35,124 nucleotides of DNA from Flavobacterium sp. GTDB lineage: Bacteria; Bacteroidota; Bacteroidia; Flavobacteriales; Flavobacteriaceae. The DNA is taken from assembly GCF_013823965.1 (NCBI RefSeq), contig NZ_PNNA01000075.1, positions 1-35,124 on the forward strand. Reading direction: 5' to 3'. The position numbers and the translations under genes are program-made. Below, piece by piece: positions 25,568-32,700 of the stretch. The notes under the pieces were generated by a model. The model saw only the letters and a program-made list of their open reading frames with translations, was not told where the DNA came from and ran no database searches. Numbering within the stretch: the first letter of the stretch is position 1; each line of letters opens with the position of its first letter.

Positions 25568-26428
25568 ATGAGTACGAAAATTAAGGATTACAGGACCCAA
25601 TTCATACAAGAACTTTCGCCAATTTACGATGTTGGCGAAGCGGAAAGTTTTTTTTATTTGATTTTGGAAGAAAAGCAAAAATTAAAAAGAATTGATTTGG
25701 CCTTAAATCTCGACTTGACTTTTTCCAATGAAGAAATCCAACTTTGGAATTCGATTTTGGATTCTTTAAAAGAAGAAATTCCGATTCAATATTTATTAGG
25801 AAAAACTAGTTTTTATGGTTTAGAATTTGAAGTCAATGAAAATGTGTTGATTCCAAGACCTGAAACGGAGGAATTGGTCGAATGGATTATTTCAAATCCA
25901 CAAATCCACAAATCCACAAATCCACTTCGAATTCTCGATATTGGAACGGGAAGCGGTTGCATTGCTATTTCATTGGCAAAAAATATTCCGAATGCCCAAG
26001 TTTTTGCCATCGATGTTTCTGAAAAAGCTTTGGTTACAGCCCGAAGAAATGCAGAAATCAATGAAGTAAACGTTACTTTCCTCGAAAAAAATATTCTTGA
26101 AACAGATGATTTAGAACAGCAATTTGACATCATCGTTTCCAATCCGCCTTATGTTCGAAAATTGGAAAAACAGGAAATCAAGAAAAATGTTTTGGACAAT
26201 GAACCTCATTTGGCACTTTTTGTTGAAGATAATGATGCCCTGATTTTTTATAGAAAAATAGCGGAATTGGCACAAAAAAACGGGTCTCCAAACGGACAAT
26301 TATTTTTCGAAATCAATCAATATCTGGGAAAAGAAATGATGGAGTTACTTGAAAAAATGAGTTTCAAAAACATTGAATTGCGCAAAGATATTTATGGGAA
26401 TAATAGAATGATGAAAGCAGAATTTTGA
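25568..26428 (+). CDS. prmC: Release factor glutamine N5-methyltransferase PrmC
   Basis: A 286-residue SAM-dependent enzyme that methylates the GGQ glutamine of peptide-chain release factors. The helical N-terminal domain (about 1-85) is followed by the Rossmann methyltransferase domain with ILDIGTGSGCIAISL (122-136) and the catalytic NPPY at 192-195. FYGLEFEVNENVLIPRPETEEL (split: FYGLEFEV, then LIPRPETEEL) is the family linker. Four copies of the 8-bp unit AAATCCAC encode residues 110-119, in the variable loop just before the SAM motif; loss or gain of one unit would shift the frame ahead of the catalytic domain. The frame is intact here. Confidence 0.95.
   Translation: MSTKIKDYRTQFIQELSPIYDVGEAESFFYLILEEKQKLKRIDLALNLDLTFSNEEIQLWNSILDSLKEEIPIQYLLGKTSFYGLEFEVNENVLIPRPETEELVEWIISNPQIHKSTNPLRILDIGTGSGCIAISLAKNIPNAQVFAIDVSEKALVTARRNAEINEVNVTFLEKNILETDDLEQQFDIIVSNPPYVRKLEKQEIKKNVLDNEPHLALFVEDNDALIFYRKIAELAQKNGSPNGQLFFEINQYLGKEMMELLEKMSFKNIELRKDIYGNNRMMKAEF
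25894..25925 (+). repeat. Tandem 8-bp repeat (AAATCCAC x4) inside prmC
   Basis: Four exact head-to-tail copies of AAATCCAC, 32 bp in total, lie within the coding region. The unit is not a multiple of three, so the encoded peptide (N-P-Q-I-H-K-S-T-N-P) reads the unit in three different frames. Confidence 0.95.
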
Positions 26429-26463
26429 TTTCAGATTTTTTGAAAACTGATTTGTCAATTCCT

Positions 26464-27705
26464 TTATTCGTATCGCAACGCTTCAATTGGATCAAGTTTT
26501 GAGGCTTTAATGGCTGGATATAAACCAGAAACTATTGCCACGGCAAAACTGGTTGCAAAAGCAGCTATAATGGCTCCCCAAGGTATTACAAAAGCAAAAT
26601 CCATCGCTGATGCAAAAGCAAAACCCACCAGAATTCCTAAAATAATTCCCACTAAACCACCCATTTGACCAATAAGTAACGTTTCTATAAAAAACTGGAA
26701 TGCAATGGTGCTTTTTTTGGCTCCTAACGCTTTTCGAACTCCAATTTCTCGAGTACGTTCGGTAACCGAAACAATCATGATATTCATCAAAGCGATTGAC
26801 GAACCAAGAATGGTGATGATACTAATTAGCCATGAAGCCATACTTAGGTATTGTGTCATACTAAGGATTCTATTTATCAAATCATCGCTTCGCACGACGG
26901 CAAAATTATTCTCCTTCACGGGACTCAATTTACGAACTCTTCGCATCGTGCTATTGGCATTGTCAATGGCTTGGTCCAGCATTTCTTTCTGGGCTACCAT
27001 TATGCTCATCGTGTAATTGATGTTGGGTGCTGTAAACAAGGAACGCGCGACTTGAATTGGAATCAAAACCCTTAAATCTTGGCTGTTGCCAAAGGTGGAA
27101 CCTTTCTCTTTTAGGACTCCAATAACTTTAAATTTGGCTCCACGAATCGAAATTATTTTGTCTATAGGGTTTACATCTTTCAATAATCCTTTTTGAAAAT
27201 CCGAGCCTACGATGCAATTGTAAGTATTATTTTGGATGTCAAATCCAGTAAAATTTCTGCCTAAACTGGTTTCTAAACCTGAGTTTATCAAAAAATATTC
27301 GTCAACTCCCACGATAGTGTTTTCTGGATCTGTTTTAGTGGATTCGTATTTAATTTCGGCAGTTGAAGTTGCAGTAAAAGAAATAGAAGTTTCGGTAAAA
27401 GGATAGCTGTATTTGTTTTTAAAAGCCGTCGCTTCGGGATAGGAAATAATGGGATTTATTATTTCTCTTTCGCCACCACCGCGCCTTCGAGAGGTATTTT
27501 CGTATTGATTGATGTTAAAAGTATTGGCTCCCATCGAAGCAAAATCAGAGGATAGTGTGTTTTCTAAAGCTGAAACAACTGTCAGGATTCCTACCAAAGC
27601 GGTAATTCCAATAGCAATAATCAACACGGTAAGAATGGTACGCAACAATTGGGTTCTGATTGAACCTGTTGCAATTCGGACGTTTTCTCGGAATAATTTA
27701 AACAT
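26464..27705 (-). CDS. MacB/FtsX-type ABC transporter permease
   Basis: A 413-residue inner-membrane protein. The layout is one N-terminal helix (about 20-42), a large periplasmic MacB core domain (about 45-285), and three C-terminal helices of the FtsX domain (about 290-405). [19 protein letters not shown] is the cytoplasmic coupling motif, and the C terminus ends [12 protein letters not shown], both diagnostic. The family transmits force from an ATPase to periplasmic lipoprotein or peptide export rather than transporting across the membrane. The partner ATPase and periplasmic adaptor are not in the window, at least not adjacent, so the system may be encoded elsewhere. It is convergent with prmC and divergent from hisS. 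Confidence 0.93.
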   Translation of the reverse strand: MFKLFRENVRIATGSIRTQLLRTILTVLIIAIGITALVGILTVVSALENTLSSDFASMGANTFNINQYENTSRRRGGGEREIINPIISYPEATAFKNKYSYPFTETSISFTATSTAEIKYESTKTDPENTIVGVDEYFLINSGLETSLGRNFTGFDIQNNTYNCIVGSDFQKGLLKDVNPIDKIISIRGAKFKVIGVLKEKGSTFGNSQDLRVLIPIQVARSLFTAPNINYTMSIMVAQKEMLDQAIDNANSTMRRVRKLSPVKENNFAVVRSDDLINRILSMTQYLSMASWLISIITILGSSIALMNIMIVSVTERTREIGVRKALGAKKSTIAFQFFIETLLIGQMGGLVGIILGILVGFAFASAMDFAFVIPWGAIIAAFATSFAVAIVSGLYPAIKASKLDPIEALRYE

Positions 27706-27795
27706 AGTGCCTATTTGACACGAAATTACAATTTTTGTTACAAGTTTGTTTTAGAAGAGGTGATATTTATTTTAAAAACAAGATATTTGCAAAAC

Positions 27796-27836
27796 GAAAT
27801 ACGAAGTAAGATATTAGAAATACGAAGTAGAAATAC
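27796..27836 (+). repeat. GAAATACGAAGTA direct repeats upstream of hisS
   Basis: Two exact 13-bp copies (27796-27808, 27817-27829) are followed by a partial third (GAAATAC, 27830-27836). The downstream stretch 27851-27880 (TTAACTTC, TTTCTAACTTCTAACTT) is a loosely related pyrimidine-rich inverted version, so the leader could fold. The role is unknown. Confidence 0.8.
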
Positions 27837-27886
27837 TTGGAATTTTTGACTTTTAACTTCTGATTTCTAACTTCTAACTTTAAAAA

Positions 27887-29257
27887 ATGGCATCAAAACC
27901 GAGCATTCCAAAAGGAACCAGAGATTTTTCACCCGCTGAGGTGGCAAAACGTCAATATATAATAGCAACCATAAAAAGTAATTTCGAAAAATTTGGTTTC
28001 CAACCCATAGAAACACCTTCGTTCGAAAATTCCGAAACCTTGATGGGAAAATACGGGGAAGAAGGTGATAGATTAATCTTCAAAATTTTGAATTCAGGCG
28101 ATTATTTGGCTAAAGCCGATGCTGCATTGTTGCAAAATAAAGAAAGCAATAAATTGACTTCAAGTATTTCCGAGAAAGCTTTGCGTTATGATTTGACCGT
28201 TCCTTTTGCCAGATACGTGGTGCAACACCAAAGCGAAATTGAATTTCCATTCAAAAGATACCAAATACAGCCCGTTTGGCGTGCCGATCGTCCACAGAAA
28301 GGGCGTTTTAGAGAGTTTTTTCAATGTGATGCCGATGTTGTGGGATCAAAATCCTTGTGGCAAGAAGTTGAATTGGTGCAATTGTACGATTTAGTTTTTA
28401 CACAATTGGGATTGGAAGGCGTGACGATTAAAATCAATAACCGAAAAATCCTTTCGGGAATTGCCGAAGTCATTGGAGCCAAAGATAAATTGATTGATTT
28501 TACGGTCGCTTTGGACAAACTCGACAAGATAGGCGAGGACGGCGTGAAAAAAGAAATGATCGAAAAAGGAATTGTAGAATCAGCGATAGAAAAAGTACAG
28601 CCTTTATTTAATTTCACTGGAACCATTTCGGAGAAAATAGAAAAACTATCAGCTTTATTGACTGAATCTCAAGAAGGATTGAAAGGGGTTGAAGAGTTAC
28701 GATTTATATGTGACAACGTGACTAATTTGGGGTTGAACAAAGCGATTTTAGATTTGGACGTGACACTTGCTCGCGGATTGAATTATTATACAGGAGCCAT
28801 TTTTGAAGTGGCTGCACCAAAAACGGTTTCAATGGGTTCCATCGGTGGTGGCGGAAGATATGATGATTTGACCGGAATTTTTGGTTTGAAGGATATGAGT
28901 GGCGTGGGGATTTCTTTTGGGTTGGACCGAATTTATTTGGTTATCGAAGAATTGAATTTATTTCCGGAAACCGTGACTTCAACGTCAAAAGCATTGTTTA
29001 TCAATTACGGCGAGAAAGAGGCTTTTTATTCGATGCAAGCCATCACGAAATTGAGAAGTTTTGGATTAAAAGTGGAATTGTATCCTGATAATGTAAAGGT
29101 TGGAAAACAATTTCAGCACGCTGATAAACGTGGTATTCCGTTTGCAGTAATCGTTGGAGAATCCGAAATGAATGAAGGAAAATTTGCTTTGAAGAATTTA
29201 GTTTCCGGTGAACAAGTTTTGCTTGATTTTGAAGGATTGAAATCGGCTTTGGCTTAA
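27887..29257 (+). CDS. hisS: Histidyl-tRNA synthetase
   Basis: A 456-residue class II aminoacyl-tRNA synthetase that charges tRNA-His. It opens with [18 protein letters not shown] (family start). Motif 2 is the [19 protein letters not shown] region, here read as [13 protein letters not shown] then [10 protein letters not shown]. The histidine-specific signature is [14 protein letters not shown], and motif 3 is [12 protein letters not shown]. The C-terminal anticodon-binding domain starts near 365 ([13 protein letters not shown]). The length is typical of Bacteroidota. Probably single-gene, with a bidirectional terminator 20 or so bp after the stop. The leader contains repeats (27796-27880) that could affect expression. 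Confidence 0.97.
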   Translation: MASKPSIPKGTRDFSPAEVAKRQYIIATIKSNFEKFGFQPIETPSFENSETLMGKYGEEGDRLIFKILNSGDYLAKADAALLQNKESNKLTSSISEKALRYDLTVPFARYVVQHQSEIEFPFKRYQIQPVWRADRPQKGRFREFFQCDADVVGSKSLWQEVELVQLYDLVFTQLGLEGVTIKINNRKILSGIAEVIGAKDKLIDFTVALDKLDKIGEDGVKKEMIEKGIVESAIEKVQPLFNFTGTISEKIEKLSALLTESQEGLKGVEELRFICDNVTNLGLNKAILDLDVTLARGLNYYTGAIFEVAAPKTVSMGSIGGGGRYDDLTGIFGLKDMSGVGISFGLDRIYLVIEELNLFPETVTSTSKALFINYGEKEAFYSMQAITKLRSFGLKVELYPDNVKVGKQFQHADKRGIPFAVIVGESEMNEGKFALKNLVSGEQVLLDFEGLKSALA

Positions 29258-29279
29258 TTATAGTTTTTAACATAAACAA

Positions 29280-29307
29280 AAATACCTCGAATTTCGAGGC
29301 ATTTTTT
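29280..29307. terminator. Bidirectional terminator between hisS and the Cys-rich gene
   Basis: The hairpin CCTCGA (29285-29290) with TCGAGG (29294-29299) is flanked by A-rich and T-rich arms on both sides. It sits between convergent stops, and the T-run is longer on the plus strand. Confidence 0.75.
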
Positions 29308-29323
29308 GTTTCTAAAAAAGGAT

Positions 29324-29563
29324 TTATTTCTTGGCGCAGCAACTTTTTGCTTCTTTTTTGCACTTAGCCATTTCTTGTGCTGTACATTTTTTTCCTTCCG
29401 CTTTGCAAGTCGCTTGACATTTAGCAATCTCTTCGGGAGTCATTTTTGCACAAGTGGCATGTTTAGCGCAGCAATTTTCTGCTTTGGCAACCGGTTTTGT
29501 TTGTTGTGCACTAGCACTAATCGTGAATAAAACAATTGCTAATGCGGTGAATATTTTTTTCAT
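29324..29563 (-). CDS. Small Cys-rich exported protein
   Basis: A 79-residue protein with a strong signal peptide (about 1-20, MKKIFTALAIVLFTISASAQ). The mature part, about 59 residues, contains nine cysteines in NCC, HATC, AKC, ATC, KKC, AKC and SCC arrangements, with a high share of Lys and Ala. The spacing suggests two related helical hairpins: MTPEEIAKCQATCKAEGKKC followed by a second copy-like TAQEMAKCKKEAKSCC. This could bind metal or form disulphides in the periplasm. No family is recognised. An exact -7 element lies upstream at 29635-29628. Its neighbours give no functional clue. The ORF is credible because of the signal peptide, promoter and terminator. Confidence 0.8.
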   Translation of the reverse strand: MKKIFTALAIVLFTISASAQQTKPVAKAENCCAKHATCAKMTPEEIAKCQATCKAEGKKCTAQEMAKCKKEAKSCCAKK

Positions 29564-29627
29564 TATTTTTTTGTTTAAAAGGTTTTTATTGTTGATTTTA
29601 ATTTGTGAATAATCTTAAATTCGCTAT

Positions 29628-29635
29628 CAAATTTA
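29628..29635 (-). promoter_or_regulatory. -7 element for the Cys-rich gene
   Basis: TAAATTTG on the minus strand matches TAnnTTTG exactly; a TTA lies 20 nt upstream (29658-29656) in place of TTG. The predicted leader is about 58 nt. Confidence 0.4.
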
Positions 29636-29702
29636 CAAATAAATGTTTGGATGTGTAACAGAATTAAATTAAGATTTCCTTAATAAAAGTATTTATTTGT
29701 GT

Positions 29703-32700
29703 TTAGTTTACGATTATTTTTTTACTGCTTTCTCCCTTGGAGGTTTTGACTTTTACAATATAGATTCCAGAACTTATGTTTTTAATTGGAATTTGGATAT
29801 TAGTTTGTTCTTTGTCTTCAACATCCCAATTTGAAATGGCTTGCCCCAACATATTGAAAAGTGAAACTGTATTTACGGTTGAATCCGCGATATTGTTTTT
29901 GATGATTAATGTTTTATAATTATTGGAAAATAGTATTATTATTCCATCATTTAAATCTTTTTCAACTACATCGAGAGTTTGTGTTTTATTTTCAAATTTC
30001 AAGGAGAAGCGTTTGTTATAAGTGCCTACCGCGAGCGTTATTTTAAAATCACTGTTTTGAAGGTCGTGATAGGTATCGGTTAGATTATCGTGTAAATAAA
30101 TTTTGGTGCTCGAGGAAATGTTTTCTAGTTCATCAATTTTTATCGTGATTTCACCTTCATTTGCCACAACAATGCCTAAAGGAATAATTCGGTCAGCATT
30201 AAAATCAGGAACACCTTGAATCACGAATTGACTGTCATTGATTTCCCAATACATGTCGTTTTCATTAGTGTCATACATTGGGGCATCATAGCCAATGTCA
30301 TAAAGCGTGGTTGTGTTTGGGTCAGTCCCCACCAGTAATTGACGATGTGCTCCAATTGATGAATCATAACCCAATCTTATTTTTGGTTTTAGGATTGTAT
30401 TTGTTTTGGCGGTTGGTCTTTTTTTCATGAAGATGGAACTTGATTCGCGCTCTCTAACAAATGCGCGTTGGTTGTTTTTGAAGAGGATTGGTCCTCCTTG
30501 AACAGCAATTGGTATTTGTGGACCTGATACTTCAGTATCTATATAACCGTCAATAAAAAAACCTTGTCCTACGGGAATATAGCGTTTTGGTATTTTAGAT
30601 CCATTGGCTCCATCATTTGAATTTAAAGGGCTGTTGTTGATTGCCGCAACTCCACCCATTAGCGTATATGTTGCATATCCCCCTTCGTATTCGGCTAAAT
30701 AGTGATTGTCAGTTACGCCAAAGTGATCCCAAAAATAAAGTGCTCCACTGAATGAATTTACGCTTGCTCTACATCCTGAACAATCTTTAAGGTTGTCTTT
30801 TATAAATTCATCTGCATCAAGTGCTGATGGATATGGGTTTCCTATTAAATAACTGTTGTCTTTAGTCAAGTTAAGGGTTATTGTTCCTGAATTTGGTTTT
30901 CCTATAAAAGAATAATTTTGTGCATCTGTTAAAGGAGCTGTTCCACCGGTTCCTTTCATGGTATAGGCTTCACCAACTTTTAATGTTCCATTGCTGGTAA
31001 CATGATACCATTGATAATAATTTGCCCATTCATCACCACCAATTATTGTGGAGTTGTAAGACCATATCCATCGGTCAGTGATTTTTATGGGATCAGATAT
31101 TGGTGTATCGGCAAAATCAAAGGCAGTTCCAAAATTTATAGTTTTGGGAGCTGCTGAATTTGTTCCATCTTTTATGATATTTTTAATTGTATAAGGCATA
31201 TTGTTTACACTTCCTTGGATGGTGCTTACAGGTGAGGACCAATAATTGTAATTGAAACTGTTTTTTTTGCCTTGTTGATCGCGTTTGATAAATCCTGTAC
31301 TTGTTGCGTCCAAAACACTTTCGCTGAACTGTGTGGTTATAAATTGGTCGGATGCATTATATGCTCCATATCTTTTTTCCAATAATTGGGATTCCCCCAC
31401 TAAATCTATATTGCCATTTAATTTTAAATAATGGGTTATCCATAAAGATTGTCCGTCATTTTTTTCGATAGGAACGGTGATTGTAGGGTCTGCAATTGTT
31501 AATTTCCCGGCTGTTGAAATTAAACCTAAAACGGTAATGTCTTTATTTCCGGAACTAATATTGTGTGCTGTTTGTACAATGTTCCAATCTATAGGAGTGC
31601 CATTATAACCAGTGCTGTTAGGGTAATCCCAAACAGAATCGCTGTATTTCCATGGGGTTGTTCCAGTGCCTCTATCCATCCAATTTCCGTCTCTTATTGA
31701 GACATAAGGCAAAGGAGCGGTTTCTTCCTGGGAACTCGTAATATTTCTTAATTGGCCATCAACGCCTTTTCCTCCAAAAGGTTTAAGATATCCGCAATTA
31801 ATGAAGTCCATACGATAATAACCGTTAAGATTTGACCACGATATTGGTTGGTCATCAATTCCATCTGAATTGGCATCAGGACCTTTGATGTCAATAGGTA
31901 TTATTTCTCCTCGAACGGCAGTTCCATTATTAGTAATTTGTTGGTTCATCATTTGTCGAACATGATCAGGACTTAAACCTACATTCCAAATTCGTAATTC
32001 ATCCATCCATCCTGAAAAGTGATTTACAGGTTTATTAGGAGTGTTTCCTGTTTGATCCATTGCACCTGCAATACATGCAAAATTATTACTTATTGGTGCA
32101 GAACCAGCAGCGTTTATAACTTCAATTCCGTCTACATACAATCTATAAATTGAACCAGTATAAGTTACGGCAATATGATACCATCTACTGGTAGTTAATA
32201 GGAATGGAGAAGTCATTTTACTTCCATTATTCCAATTAAAGGACAATGTGTTTCCAACAAGTCTTAAATCATAACCGTCAACAAGATTGTTGGCATTTCT
32301 TTTGGATATAATGGTTTGAATGGTGCTAGGAGGACTGGCTGGTTGTGGATCTGGTTTTACCCAAACTTCAATACTAAATGGAGTTGGATTATCATTGCTA
32401 TCTCTAAATTTATAGTTGTTTTTAAAAGCAATATAATCGTTAACACCATCAAAATCGATTACTTTACAACTTTTCAATGTTACTTGAACATCACTAAAGC
32501 AACCTGAAACATCTAGTTTCCATCTCAAAGTGTAATCCCCTTCATCTCCTGAAAAAGTTGAGGTTGGACTTTTGGTGTCCGAAAAGCTATAAGTTCCACA
32601 TGCATTTGAAGCAGTAACCACGGACCATGTTCCTGTTGCTCCGGTGCCTGGGTCATCACTAAAATCGTTGAGTGCTAATGGATAGGCACCGTTAGCCTTG

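Noticed and set aside
25894..25925. CRISPR or other array interpretation of the tandem repeat
   Set aside because: The units are only 8 bp with no spacers and lie inside an intact gene.
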